NCBI RefSeq assembly: GCF_016086655.4
Contig: NC_052138.2
Span: forward strand, 14,136,001-14,200,000
Length of the DNA stretch: 64,000 bases
Reading direction: 5' to 3'
Source: Lepeophtheirus salmonis
Lineage: Eukaryota > Arthropoda > Copepoda > Siphonostomatoida > Caligidae
Shown in pieces: positions 34,316-46,016 of this stretch; the stretch's first letter is position 1; each line of letters opens with the position of its first letter. The notes under the pieces are model-generated. The model was given only the letters and a program-made list of their open reading frames with translations. It searched no databases and was not told the origin of the DNA. Made by a program: the position numbers and the translations under genes.

Positions 34316-34519
34316 GATATCAATCCCATCAACTTTTGTTTGTGGCTGCACATCGAGAGGATGGGCTGTAGCATCCTCTAAATGAACGTCGAAGCTATGA
34401 AGGCCTCCATCAACGAGGAGTGGGATGCCATGAACCCAAACTTCATTTACAATACTAGCAACTATTATTGCAAGATACTTCTCTCCATCTATGAGGCAAA
34501 TTGCAGCCAAATAGAATAA
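34316..34519 (+). pseudogene. Tc1/mariner transposase C-terminal relic
   Basis: Starting at 34316 one frame reads DINPINFCLWLHIERMGCSI, an in-frame TAA, then MNVEAMKASINEEWDAMNP and, after an NTSNYYCKILLSIYEANC tract, SQIE and a natural-looking stop at 34517-34519. This is the C-terminal arm of a Tc1/mariner transposase: D-x-N-P-x-x-F-x-x-W, N-V-E-A-x-K-A-S-I, x-Q-I-E-stop. Only one internal stop remains. The N-terminal two thirds are absent. The 78-codon reverse frame is a shadow. A second copy lies at 37138-37280. Confidence 0.8.
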
Positions 34520-35080
34520 ATAAATGTGACATTGGCTCCCAGAAAAAGATAAAAAAAGATTTTTGTTAATATATAATTAAAAAATGGAAGACTATTTTCT
34601 TTTTCCTTTCCAAGTCTGTAGTTTTAAGATTCCACCAGGTTTGTTTTTATATATGCCTCCACCAACGAAGGTTATGTTTTAGGATTAAGGCAAAATTTAC
34701 TTATCAATTTTTGTCAAACTATTATGAAGGTTATATATGGTGACAGTAAGAGGCCATTAAATTTTGAAGGTTAAGGTCAAGGTAACACAAAACTTAAAAA
34801 ATGCGTAACTTTGGAACAAATTGAGATATGTGACTCAATTTGATTTTAGGCAGAGGTATTGCGTTCTATCGAGTGTGCATTCTAGTTTTTGTACGTTTGG
34901 CCGAAGATTAATCGCTCCGGAGACATGGGGGGGACAGAATTTTTAAAGTTCTTTCTATAACAACATCTCCTCTTGACTACAAAATTAATTTTATATGTAG
35001 AAATTTTCAAGAAAAAATATCAGTTTCCATTTTTTTTTTTAATTGTTATTAATTCAAGTTTAGATTCTTCTGAAAATATT
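34380..35080 (+). repeat. Segmental repeat, copy A (transposase tail plus R8)
   Basis: Aligns in the same order with 37138-37705: 'gaagctatgaaggcctccat', 'ggctattttctttttccttt'-like text, 'gaacaaattgagatatgtga' and 'gtgttctatcgagtg'-like text. Copy B lacks the part corresponding to ~34665-34793. The block 34640-34900 contains R8 ('ctccaccaacgaaggttatg', 'gaaggttaaggtcaaggtaa', 'gcgtaactttggaacaaatt'). Confidence 0.8.
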
Positions 35081-35289
35081 TAACTCCCTGGAATCTAGTC
35101 TGATCAGAATGAAACATTGGCCTGGGTACCTAACTCAGAATCCTGAACAACTTTTATTCTATGTCTACAGTGTGTATCCTGTCTCCGTTTTTAAAATAGA
35201 TACCCTATTCATTTTTATCAGGAGATAACCAATCATACAACTATAATAATATATTATAGTAGGTATTTGTGTCAATATTATTTAATAAA

Positions 35290-35700
35290 GAAGGGATTTG
35301 TGTAAAAACCCAACTAAGTTTAGCAATTAGAAAAGGAAAAACGGTTGTTGCGTATGCTCTTTCTTCTTTTTGTTCATTATTAAATAGGACGTCATGCTGT
35401 TATTATCTCTGTCTGAAGTAAGCATTCTAGCCAATCTTTGGTGTAAATTGTTTTAAAAATACATAATAAAATATATGTATATATATGAGTTGAAATATAT
35501 ATTTATGATATTTTCCTTGAACTAATACGATTTTAAATGTAGAAGCTTCTCATCATTATAGTAGTAATATATTTTCTCCCACCAAAATCATACAACAGAC
35601 AGTTGATATTAACATGTGTCTTAATACAGTAATACAATATATCTCGCTCCTACCTTTTTCTCACACTACTACAAAAATCCAATCTCGGATTATTACATGA
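35290..35700 (+). repeat. R5 copy
   Basis: 'aaaaggaaaaacggttgttg', 'tctttggtgtaaattgtttt', 'aaaatacataataaaatata', 'gtagaagcttctcatcatta' and 'atctcgctcctacctttttc' match R5 throughout. Confidence 0.8.
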
Positions 35701-37137
35701 TTTACTGACTAAAAATCTATTTTAATTTATAATATTTTCTCAGCAATTTCATCTATTTTGCATTAGTAAATATTAGTTAAAATTTCAAAAACATTTTTTT
35801 AATATATGAATTCAAGACGTAGAGAAAAAATAATTCATCTTTTTAAATATATAACAACACTATTTTTGGCCTCAACAATACATAGTTTGATACTATTATA
35901 CATAGTTAAAATATTAGAATTTCATTTTTAATTCATATTTCAATGAAATATGAGCTATTTTCGAGAAATGTTAGGTATTAAGTAAGTAGGTACTCAACAA
36001 TAATGATAAAGTTACCTACGATATATAAAATAGCAATTTATATTAGTTTTTTTTTTCAATCAGAGTACTCCTCACGTTGAAAGAAAAAGAAAAAATGAAT
36101 GAACGTTCTTAAAGCAAACAAATTAATCTTATTTATAAATTGTAACCTATACGAATAATTCATTATAAAGGACATTATTACAACAAGAAAAAAGGTGTAT
36201 TTACTCTGAGAGGACATTTTAGAAGCATACCTATGAATTTATTGTAAAAAAATGTAGTTAAAACGTATTTTAAAGTAATCTTATAGAATTTGGGATACAG
36301 AAAATTCCAGTTGACTAACGTAATGTAAGGATCTGTTTCACTTTTTTTTTTTTTTTTTTTTTTTTTTTTGAATACTTATTTTTATTCAAATAACTATACA
36401 CCTACTAAAAAAATATTTAGTAGTATATATAAAAATATGATAATAAAGAAAATGGGAATGGGCTTAAGAGTTTAAGTTACATTAATCATATAATAATAGA
36501 AACCTGTAAGCGAAAGCTCAAGCACACCTACTAAAAATTGGTAGAAGAACTGAGAAATGACATAAAATAAGCTTAAATGGCCATATGTTGACCATTTGCT
36601 TTATTTTTATTGAAAAAAAGAAGTATTTATTAGATTTAAATAGTCTTACATATACCTATTTAAAAAATAAGAACTGTAAAATTTATAATGCACAGATTTG
36701 TGAAATTATTTAAAGCCAATATCAAGCCTATTAGAGGCTTCTTTTTTAGGTATACAATACATTCGAGTATTTGTATCTAACAAATGTTGATTTTTTCATA
36801 AGAGTATGACAAATGATCTTATGAGCTGATGTTGTGTCGTTGTAGCAATTTCTCAGTTCTTCTAACAGTTCTATAGCAAAATGAACTTCATCCATAGCGA
36901 TTCGGTCACGTTCAGATAAAAAATAAATCATCTAAATCCTGGGATATCCATAGTCAACTCTTTGAATTTATTATTCAAGAGCAAAGCCGCCCCAAAAGGA
37001 ACAAACTCCAATTAGCTAATTCAGAATATCTGTTTACCATCTTCAAGTGAGGGTTTTAAGTCCGCAAAAAGTTTAGACCTTAACATCTTGTGATTTCTTA
37101 GATCTATTTTTTTATAAAGTGGCTCATCAGATTCAGC
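35701..37137. other. No supported gene; poly-T and one unassigned ORF
   Basis: A T run occupies about 36341-36369. A 61-codon reverse frame (36746-36931) has protein-like composition (SERDRIAMDEVHFAIELLEE) but no family I can name. It could be a relic of another transposon protein. Confidence 0.4.
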
Positions 37138-37705
37138 TGACAAAACTCGAAACCATGAAGGCCTTCATCAACGAGAAGTGGGATGCCATCGACCCAAAAC
37201 TTAATTCACAATACTAGCAACTATTATTGCAAGATACTTTTCTCCATCTATGAGGCCAATTGCGTTCAAATATAATAAATAAATGTGACATTGGCTATCT
37301 ATCAGAAAAAGATAAATAAAATTTTTGTTGATATATAATTTAAAAAATGGAAGGCTATTTTCTTTTTCCTTTCCGAGTCTGTAAGGTTCAAGATTCCACT
37401 CAGTATGTGTTTAAATTTACCTCCGCCAACTTAAAAAATGCATTACTTTGGAACAAATTCAGATACATCACTCAATTTTATTTTAGGAAGAGGTTTTGTG
37501 TTCTATCGAGTGGACATTCTAGTTTTTGGATGTTTGGCCGAAAATTAATCGCTCAAGAACTATGAGTAGAGTTTTTAAAGTTATTACAATAACAACATAT
37601 CCTCTTGACTACAGAATTAATTTTGTATGTATTAATTTTCAAGAAAAATTATCAATATCCATTTTTTTTTAAATCGTAATTCATTCAAATTTAGTTTCTT
37701 CTGAA
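37138..37705 (+). repeat. Segmental repeat, copy B (transposase tail plus R8)
   Basis: Duplicate of 34380-35080. It opens with the same transposase C-terminal region ('accatgaaggccttcatcaa', 'gagaagtgggatgccatcga') and shares the downstream tail, with an internal deletion of roughly 130 bp. The 72-codon forward frame 37347-37565 falls in the tail and is not a gene. Confidence 0.8.
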
Positions 37706-37769
37706 ATATTTAAACTTAAATTTAAAAAAAAGGTTTTATCTCATCTATGAAACTATAAAAGTTATCAAC

Positions 37770-37815
37770 AAAAAGCAACCTCCCCCCTCAAAAATAAATT
37801 ATGCAGCCGCACTGA
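37770..37815 (-). repeat. R1 edge fragment
   Basis: 'aacctcccccctcaaaaata' then 'attatgcagccgcac' is one R1 edge without its body. Confidence 0.5.
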
Positions 37816-37912
37816 TGACGTCATCATTATAAAATTTGATCCACCTACTGAAAAATATATTATAAATAATAACCCGTTTTAATCTTCATATGTAATATTT
37901 TGCAACCTCTCC

Positions 37913-38362
37913 TGCAAGAGAGAGGGAGGACAGAATTCAATTTTTTTGGACGGAACTAATTTGGTCTTTTAAAAAAGTTTGATCTGAATCGTTCAAATAT
38001 TACAATTTGGTTTTGATCAGTCCAACCAAAAAATCCGTCTTGATCGGTTTAATTTAAAATTAGTTATAGACTGATTTTAAAAATTAATTGTTCACAACTG
38101 AATATGTTTTCCAAACTGTGAACATTGGTACTAAAATGACGTCATATGACGTTAAAATTGTTTCATATATGTGGAACTCGTACATTTGGATCGGAGAGAA
38201 AATCAGTCCATAAGATAAGACAACAAAAAAATAACCATGGATGAAAACGATCAAATGTCAATCCGTGGTATCGACCAGAATATCGGTCTAGATCGATAAA
38301 TAAAACTACTTAAGATCAAACCAAAAGAAAATGGGTCTTGGACCGAGTCTTCATACTACTAA
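37913..38362. repeat. R2 copy
   Basis: Contains 'aatccgtcttgatcggttta', 'aatatcggtctagatcgata' and, at the right end, 'gggtcttggaccgagtcttc'. The left terminus is poor. Confidence 0.65.
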
Positions 38363-38970
38363 TAATAACGTTATTCTTCCCAATAACTGGACTATTCTAT
38401 ATATTATATTAGGTCTATTCACATTCAACAAGAAATTATTCGAGTTTAAGGTAAAACAATAATAAGCGGCAAGAATAGAAAGGGCAACAACATCTGTCAT
38501 AAAATTACATGAGAATGGGTGTTGTATATAAAGACTAATGGGGGTATACCGTTAGCTGTAAAATGAGGAGTAATATTAAAAAGATGAAGAACAGCTGACA
38601 TCAAGTTTTCACTTTAAAAGTATCGCCATATGATTCCTTTTGAGTTTTAGTACTATGTATGTACTATATTAGACTGTCCCGAAATCTGGTTTTAAAAAAT
38701 CCTCTGCTGCACAAATGACTTTTCTGTTGGGGACAATAAAAAAAAAACGGATTTTGGCAAAGTTTGAGGCCTTTCTAGTTATTTTTACTGTAGGATATGA
38801 AATTTTAATTGAAAAAAAAATGGGATTTTTGGGTCGAAATAGACTATTTTCAGGGCTTTGTACATTTTCAAATATGATGCTATGAGTCAGAAATTTTACT
38901 TTTAATATATTTTAGTATTAAAAAAATTGTGTGCCATATTTTGAAAAACATAAGTAACGTCTATGATATA
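38363..38970. other. No gene; distinctive block 38665-38960
   Basis: The block starts 'agactgtcccgaaatctggt' and includes 'gacaataaaaaaaaaacgga' and 'gtcgaaatagactatttt'. It directly abuts the mariner left end. It may be UTR or terminus of the multi-copy element now inside the mariner, but I cannot prove this. Confidence 0.35.
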
Positions 38971-39129
38971 CCACATCGTTCAATAAGCCCCCGGCCATAC
39001 ATATATTGTTGACAGACACACTTGATTTCCGATACGTACTATCTTTCAAACATTACATGTAAAAATAACATTTCCTTTTTACCTTCGGTTTAGTTGTTTT
39101 AGTACCCCAGTTTTGTAATTTTCAAGACA

Positions 39130-39478
39130 ATGGATAGAAAGGAACTTTGTGTGTTGATTCAACACTGTTCTTTGATGGGGTAAAATACTGTTGAATCCAA
39201 ACAGTGGTTGATAAGCATTATCAGGATTCTGCACTAAAGAAATCAATTATTATCGACTGGTATGCTGAATTTAAGCGCAGTTGTAAATGTACAAGCACTG
39301 ATAATGGAGAACCCTCTGGTCTACCAAAATCGGCAGTTGTATCGGAAAACATAAAAACGTCTACAAAATAGTTTTAAAAGACCGTAAAATAAACTTGCAT
39401 GAGATAGCTGACACTTTAAGTATATCTAAAGGTTACAATTTTACATGAAAATTTGTACATATGCGCTAGGCTGTGTGT
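39130..39478 (+). pseudogene. Mariner transposase relic, N-terminal part
   Basis: Starts MDRKELCVLIQHCSLMG near 39130 and, past a TAA, continues SKQWLDKHYQDSALKKSIII with DWYAEFKRSCKCTSTDNGEP, then LPKSAVVSENIKTSTK and, after a shift, ILHENL near 39440. This is the mariner bipartite DNA-binding region: first HTH with DWYAEFKRG-like end, S-G-x-P-K-S linker, second HTH ending in ILHENL. Two frame or stop defects are visible. Coding stops where the insertion begins. Confidence 0.88.
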
Positions 39479-40019
39479 TACTATTCATTTTTTTGAAAAT
39501 CAAAAACCGGTTGTGTTTTTTAACTGTGTTTTTTCACGTAGATTTCAAAAATGTAATCTTCAAAAAGATGAGCTACATCAATTTCACTTTGCAAATTAGA
39601 GAAATTGTGTTGGTTTTTTCCTCGATATTTTTCCAGTACTGGCTTACTATGTGTAATTTATAGATATTCATATTAAAGGAATTCATTTGTATTGGCTTGA
39701 TGTGAATAATTCAAATATGAAGAAATTTTAATCATTAAATTATTCTAAGCTAATTATTTGTGCACTTTAAGAAAAGACAAATAAGCAGTATTTTTTATAC
39801 TGTTTTGTTTGGAGAATACTTAGAAACATATTCTTTAATTTATTTAACTTTTAATGCATATTTGTTGATGCTATATTTTATTAGTTTGTTTATTTTGATT
39901 CTAAATATATAATAAGAGAAAATAAGTATCCCAATCCAGACTAATTTATTAACAAAAATTTAAATGGTGAAAATATTTAAATTACATTTGAATCAATTAA
40001 TGAGTTTCAACTTTTTCTT

Positions 40020-41100
40020 ACAATATATCTTTATATAATTTATTTAATTTTAGAAGGTTCTAGAGGTCGTACTTTGACATCTGTCTTCTGCTGGCTTCAC
40101 AAGTCATAATTGCCTCATCACGATTTTTTCTGAGAAATACTGTAAAGAAACCACTGTGACCATTTTAACAACCCTCTCACAACTTTTAGTATGACCATTT
40201 CAATACTTTTATTGGTGTTTGGATGAAGCCCTTCAACTCAGAAATAACTAAAGAGCAGTATGAGGTGGCTCAGACACTTCTTCTGACCATTTGATCAGAT
40301 CAATGATGCTAGAAGCCCCACTTTTCCTAGCTGTCGTTTTTCTGATCCTGACAGATAGGCTACCCCGTTGACCTTTTGTTCTACTCTCTCTCCTGATCAC
40401 CAGGATTCGTTCTGCCACCATGATTATTTCCTCCTGGACATAAGAAGAAACCAGATCATTTCACTGTGAGAAAACAAAGCTAATCTTTTTACATGTGCAA
40501 CCCGATTTCACGCAACTATTTTTTCTGGGACATGAAAGAACTATGTTGAAATATGACGTGCCTTCTATCCAAAATTGCTTCACCATGGTAGCAAACCAAT
40601 ATGGATAATACACACTAATTATAAATTCAACTATGAGTCACATATTTTTTAGATTTTCCCCTACAGTACCAGCTTTGAAACCCAGAGTCTTAAAAGTCTG
40701 TTAGCAGTGGTGAGCCAGCGGCTGTGGTAAACAGTTCCAATCTACAAGAAAGCCCCCCCATTCAGGAATCACTCCTTCTCTGATAGCACACATTATCATA
40801 TAGCCGTAGTCTTTATCTGTAAACAAATCTTGAATATCCTTATCAGAGATTTTGAGTAATGGTGAGTCAATAAAGATTCGGGGAAAGTTTGGATTGATAA
40901 CAAAGCCAGTAACCGAGTCTATCAGCTTTCCTATTGGTCCAGATAATATATTATCAGAGAGTTGGGCCATTAAGCTCAAGAATTAGATGGCGTATGGGAA
41001 GTTCATTAGTATGCAGACTACAGAATTACAAGACCAGTTTTCTCCCAAACTGTAATTTAAGTATTCGCATAACTCAAGTATTTACACCAGTGTTCACATT
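40020..41100 (-). pseudogene. Relic of a multi-copy invertebrate gene family of unknown function (RWLTTA family)
   Basis: On the minus strand, in order: MRILKLQFGRKLVL (~41060), LHTNELPIRHLILELNGPTL (~41010-40950), LSGPIGKLIDSVTGFVINPN (~40945-40885), DIQDLFTDKDYGYMIMCAIR (~40840-40780), RWLTTANRLLRLWVSK (~40718-40665), LIVEFIISVYYPYW (~40635-40590), VAERILVIRRESR (~40420-40380), SSIIDLIKWSEEVSEPP (~40310-40255) and ERVVKMVTVV (~40170-40140). I recall the same ordered motifs from hypothetical, often high-copy proteins of arthropods and molluscs. I know no function for them. Stops and frameshifts interrupt this copy. The longest clean piece is 40701-40979. It sits inside a mariner, in opposite orientation, which suggests it belongs to a mobile element. 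Confidence 0.7.
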
Positions 41101-41411
41101 TGTTGAGTCCTCCAATGACCATGATTTTTTTTTAATCAAAAGCCCTCTCCTTAATTCATTTAAATATAAACTTTGCCAATTTGTTCAGGGTATGATTATA
41201 TCTTGTTTGGTTTCACTGGTATAAAGCGGAACAAGTAATTACTCCCAGTCTCACTAACAACACTATAGGCTTTTGATTGATCCTACCTGTAAATGACTAT
41301 TCATTGCCCATTGCTTCCATCACCACATTAGTCAAGTCGATTCTTCCACCAAAATCTGGAAAAGTTATATATGGGAGGAAATGTTCCTATATCTGCATCG
41401 TATTAGGATGG

Positions 41412-41640
41412 GAGAAAATTCTAAGAAATTTGACTAGAAACATCAACGCATAGACGATTCAAAGTAGTGTTTGTAGCTGTTCTAGCGAAATAAAAGGATT
41501 TCATGCATCGTTACAAGCCAACGGATGAAACATGGATCCACTACTACATGATTGAATCAAGGTGATTGTCAACTGAGTGGACCGCAGCCGGGGAAAGTCT
41601 TTTCAAAAACTGGGATCACTAAAACGACTGTAACTTCAAA
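41412..41640 (+). pseudogene. Mariner transposase relic, central part resuming after the insertion
   Basis: Reads KHQRIDDSK (41431-41457), then with stops CL-LF-RNK, and in an adjacent frame DFMHRYKPTDETWIHYYMIE (41498-41560) and EWTAAGESLFKNWD (41575-41620). TDETWIHY carries the first catalytic aspartate of mariner transposases. The HQRIDDS segment is the natural continuation of the N-terminal part ending at 39478. The second and third catalytic positions and the C-terminus are deleted before the right inverted repeat. Confidence 0.88.
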
Positions 41641-41760
41641 AATAACGGTCCAATGATATATTGACATGTACTGTTTGAAGATTAGTAGTCACCGGAAATT
41701 ACATAGGTCTGTCAACAATGTTGGCATATATATATCAGACCAGGGGCTTTTTTAGTACTG

Positions 41761-43857
41761 TATAATGAATCAAAGCATCAGTTTTGCATTATGAAAACAT
41801 TTTCATATGCGTATTAGCATAATATTTTATAGATTTACATATTATACACAATTGCATTTATTGAATGCATGCAAAATAAAAGCAAATCATTGGTTTATAT
41901 GTGAGAAGAGGGTTGAAGGAAGTGCAATAAATAAAATTTGCACTTTAAATGTACATACGAAAAGTACTTTGATAATTTGTCAAATTGTCTTTTTTTTCCT
42001 AATACAAAAGCATTTGTAAATATGTAAGTATATACTTTCTTGAAGATGTATTAAAGCTTGGCTTTATATAGTAGCAGAAATCTATGCCGATTTATCGTTT
42101 TACACAATCAAGTCTTACCTTCCCTTATTAGGTGTATTATTCTACCTATATTTTTTCTTTGATTTAATTTCCTAGGATCTGTAGACATCTTTTTGTTTTT
42201 GTTAATTGCAAAGATTAAAACAGTTTATCATTGTACACCTATATCTGTGCAAAAAATAATAAATTGTAGTTAAATTATGTACATTATGTCTTACTAAACA
42301 AATTGCATCGACCCATTTAGTGAAAATGTCACATAAATGATTGTTATCTGATGCTTGTAATGGAAGCTTGTAGAGTATACAATCCAAGCAATTGTTGTAG
42401 TATCTACCATTATTCTAAGTATTCAAATCCAACTCCGTAACAATCAAGAACATAGGGAAGAATTACTCCCCTTTTTATCCTTAATTATACACTCAATTGA
42501 GCACCGCTCAAAATTCTTGAGCGGGAACGCGCTCATCATATTGGAAGAGCAATGCTCGAATTTTCGCTTATTTATATAAGTTTGTATTACTTTTTCTGTT
42601 TCTATGTCTGTTGAGATAATATCAAAAAAATGAAAGATAAAGAATAATTTTAAAGATTGCAAGAAAAAACGTTGAAACTATATCTCAAGACAAGATGCAA
42701 TCTTTTTCCATGGGGTATCTGTGACTCTCTTCTGTTTTCTGTTAACGAGTTTGCCTCTCATGTAGCTGTCCACTTTAAGAAGACTCAGATATACATAGGT
42801 TCCCCCAGAGACATTACTATCTCCTTCGTGTGCTGAGATTACGTTGGAAGATAAATCTTCTTTTTTGTTCACGGATTTTCCCAAATAAAATAGGATTTCC
42901 TTATATTTTTATGTAGTAAATTGACATAAGGGCTCAAAATCTCACGCAAGCATAGCTTCAAAACATGAGAGCCCTCCTGTGTTTAATCTTTAAACTAATT
43001 ATCATGCTTAACAGGAGGATATTGCACGAAACCTCGTAAATAAATGTTCCCTAACTAGAAAAGCCGTTCCCACTATCTAGGCATATTTTATTAACACCAG
43101 TTGGTGAATTAATACAAAAGCCATATTAAACAATAATCAAGAAAAGGACAAATCAATAAGAAAGCAAGCTAGAATGATTTTATTCTAACTTAAAACTAAG
43201 ATCCTTTTCCACAAGTTGACTCAAGTATGTCTATGAAATAGTTGGATATACAGTGAAGAAAATAAGTATTTTATCCCTTGAATCGTGTTATATTTTTGTT
43301 TTTTTTCTGAATGCTTAGGTCCAAATTTATTTATGTTCATCTGTTAATTTTTTTTAGAACAAAATGAAACAAAGACAAAGTAATCAATTTTTGTTCAAAG
43401 TTAGTCGACAACAAAAATTAATTTATCTTGCGATATTTCCCTTTTTAAGCTCCACAATTGAGGTAATTTTTCCTTGTGATGAATGAAATTAAAACAGTGT
43501 ATTCGAAGGGCTGCGTATTGAGCGTAATTTATGATACATACAGTCAGTGACAATAGATTACGAAAAAATTCAATTGGAGACGTAGATCAATGTGAGAAAT
43601 TATTATAATAAATTCAAATGGTGTAGGTTCGATATTAGGTAGTTTCTAGAGAAGGAAAATTACGTAATGTATAAAGAAGGACTTTAAAGACAATACCTGG
43701 GCCAGAGTAATTGTAAACTATAATGTTTACTAATACTAAATCAGTGCAACTCCATTTGACAAATTAAAAGGAACATTAGAGAAAGATTTTATTGGAGATA
43801 ACTTTATTTAGACAATAATTGATCTGAGGATCATTACGTCCCTTCTCACGGTGATAC
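41761..43857. other. No gene seen
   Basis: AT-rich. 42490-42560 has clustered GAGC/GCTC words ('gagcaccgctcaaaattctt', 'gagcgggaacgcgctcatca') that may be a small palindromic repeat. Several 60-70-codon frames (42202-42884) show no motif. Confidence 0.45.
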
Positions 43858-44085
43858 CTCATAAAAAAACTGTATTTGTTATCAGCTGTCGTTGTTTCTA
43901 CCTTCTTTTTTTCCTTATCAGTGTTCTGAGCGTAGATTGGTCGAATTTACTTAAGTTTTGAACAATTCCCAGCAGTTATTAGATAATCATTCCATAGCTT
44001 GTAAGAATTGGCTACTACGAATATATTTTGGGTCTTATTTTATGTTTCATATGATGGAAAGGTTATGCGATACAATAAAGTTAAC
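43858..44085 (-). repeat. R4 copy (reverse), first of a pair
   Basis: 'tgttatcagctgtcgttgtt', 'ccttatcagtgttctgagcg', 'tgaacaattcccagcagtta' and 'ttagataatcattccatag', in reverse R4 order. Confidence 0.75.
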
Positions 44086-44148
44086 GACATAGTATGTAAC
44101 CAAATAATAGGAATGTATTGATCATACATACATATTTGCAGTATTGCA

Positions 44149-44405
44149 CGCCGTTACCCGCTAACAAAAAAAATACAGTGTATTTTGTTGTCAGCTGTCG
44201 ATATTTATGCTTCCTTCTCCTAATTAGTGTTCTGAACATTAATTGGTTGTATTCAAATAATTTATTTTCAGTTTGTGAATTATTCCGAAGAGTTATTAGA
44301 TACTAACTCCATAGTGGGGAAAAAATGTCTAACCACTAACTGATTTTGAGCCTTATTTTCTTGTACTTTCGGATAAGAGGTTGCAATATACAATTAATGT
44401 ATGAC
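44149..44405 (-). repeat. R4 copy (reverse), second of a pair
   Basis: 'cccgctaacaaaaaaaatac', 'ttgttgtcagctgtcgatat', 'ctaattagtgttctgaacat' and 'tagatactaactccatag'. Same orientation as the copy ~290 bp upstream. The 62-codon forward frame here is repeat-derived. Confidence 0.75.
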
Positions 44406-44869
44406 GTAACCATGAATATTCTAAATATATACATATTTCATCATTGAGGCATCCAATAACTGTATATGTATCCTTTAGAAAACCTTTTAATTTATCTTAG
44501 AGAAAAACGATGACTTAAAATTATACTTAATGTTCAACTTATGTAGATAATGTACCTTACCCTTTTGGCTTTAAAAAAGTGTGATATTTATGTGCCATGT
44601 ATCTCACTGCAAGGTTTAACCGAAATATGTTTATTAAATAGGTAAATATAAAAAATATTCTTGGCATAGTCTTATTTCATTGATATTTATGAAGACTCAT
44701 AAATAGTTGTAAAGATTCTTCAAAGCAAATATTACAAAACATAGACTAGGTGAGACTTCTATTTAACAAGCAACACAATTTTTTTATATGGATTTTCTCC
44801 TAAACTATTTTTTTAATAAAATCCTATGATAAATGAAAGCTGAATAAAAAAAATATTATTACTAAATAT
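44406..44869. other. No gene seen
   Basis: AT-rich sequence, nothing recognised. Confidence 0.5.
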
Positions 44870-45105
44870 AATAGCCTTTGGCGTCAATAACGCCATCTAC
44901 TCGACCTCGTGAACAGAGCAGGTCTTGATGACATTTTCTTTTGGCAGATTCCGGAATTCCTCCCGGATCCTGGACATCAACTTGGATTTTTTATTGTAGA
45001 ATGATTTGTTGGTGGATCGCTCAACTGTGCCCTCATTAAGAAGTCTATGGGGGGTTACGGTCATGAGCTTGGAGACCTGCTGCTTGGTCCAAGAAAGTAA
45101 AAAAT
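44870..45105 (-). pseudogene. Tc1/mariner transposase C-terminal relic
   Basis: The minus strand reads LLNEGTVERSTNKSFYNKKS (45045-44985), then KLMSRIREEFRNLPKENVIK and TC (44985-44925), then a VEWMALLTPKA-like end near 44885. The second tract (R-I-x-E-E-F-x-x-L-P-K-E-x-V-x-K-x-C) and a degraded R-x-x-A-V-I-x-A-x-G-like terminus are the final helices of Tc1/mariner transposases. Upstream catalytic sequence is missing. The most N-terminal part, near 45090-45050, may instead be an HTH piece, implying an internal deletion. Confidence 0.65.
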
Positions 45106-45879
45106 AAAAAAAATGTACACATCATCATCTTGTGATCAACACGCTTTGCTATTGATTAATAATCACCTTCATACTCTTCTTGTTCTTTCTTGGCTCTCCA
45201 TGTTTAAGAAGTTTGAAATATTAACATTTTCTCGTCAAATGCAGATCGCAACAAGGAAACTCTGCGTTTTCCATGATTGTGGAATAAATACTTTGTTGAT
45301 TGATACAAAAAAAAAAATAATAACCGCCGGCAAACACTTTTGGCTGGCCGCCAAAGCAACAAAAAACGTCTTGCCTGCGCATGCGCACAAAGTCCGTTGT
45401 TAAACAGCATCTGCACGTCCTTCATATTAATCAAAGCTCTCTGAAATATTCATGGGTTCTCTCAAACTTCCCTCGAAAAAAATGAAAAAAAGGAACTGAA
45501 ATCAACAGGTATTTCACTAGATACACAATATCAATCATCTTCAAGTGTTGGGCAGTTGTATTTTTATAGAGAGGACAGATTTGGAGCGAGACAGTAAAAA
45601 AAATAGTGATTAAGTAACAAAGTATTCTATTTATTTTAAATATAGGCAGTTAAATGTTGAGGTCATGTTAAATTACTTTTATTTAATTAATATTGTGGTT
45701 AGAATGTAATTAATAAATTTATGGTAAAAAAGTTAAGTTAGTAGCTGTTGAGAACAAACATGAAGGAGCTATGGAAAATTATAACAATTACCAACCCACA
45801 TATTAGTTTTGAGCAATTTAATTAATAGAAATAGAGATATAAAAACACTTGAGCATCAGAACAGTTTCCAAATTCAAGG
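45106..45879. other. No supported gene; locally GC-rich patch
   Basis: 45320-45400 is unusually GC-rich ('ggctggccgccaaagcaac', 'cctgcgcatgcgcacaaagt') with short palindromes. Overlapping ORFs on both strands are a by-product. It could be the core of an unrecognised MITE. Confidence 0.4.
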
Positions 45880-46016
45880 TGAAGATGGCAGCACCTATAA
45901 GTAAAAGTAAGCAAAATCAAGAGCAAGGAGAAAGAAACATCTCATTATAACGCCCAAAAAAGAGAAGAGGTTGTCTAGAGCCAAACTTCTTATGAATGTG
46001 TTCAAGATCATCTAGC

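Larger units (their letters stand above)
38971..41760 (+). mobile_element. Mariner element split by a ~1.9-kb insertion
   Basis: Left end 'caataagcccccggccatac' plus 'atatattgttgacagac' and right end read in reverse ('aaagcccctggtctgatata' then 'gccaacattgttgacagac') are inverted partners. TA lies just outside on both sides (38969-38970, 41761-41762). Transposase coding runs 39130 to ~39478 and resumes at ~41412, so the 39480-41410 block was inserted into the gene. Confidence 0.8.

Noticed and set aside
45320..45403. GC-rich patch with an ORF on each strand considered as a conserved exon
   Set aside because: Both strands are open because of palindromic GC words; no domain and no consistent splice signals.
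45885..45960. Possible N-terminal half of the transposase relic at 46017
   Set aside because: Lysine-rich stretch without an HTH pattern; not enough to join to the C-terminal piece.
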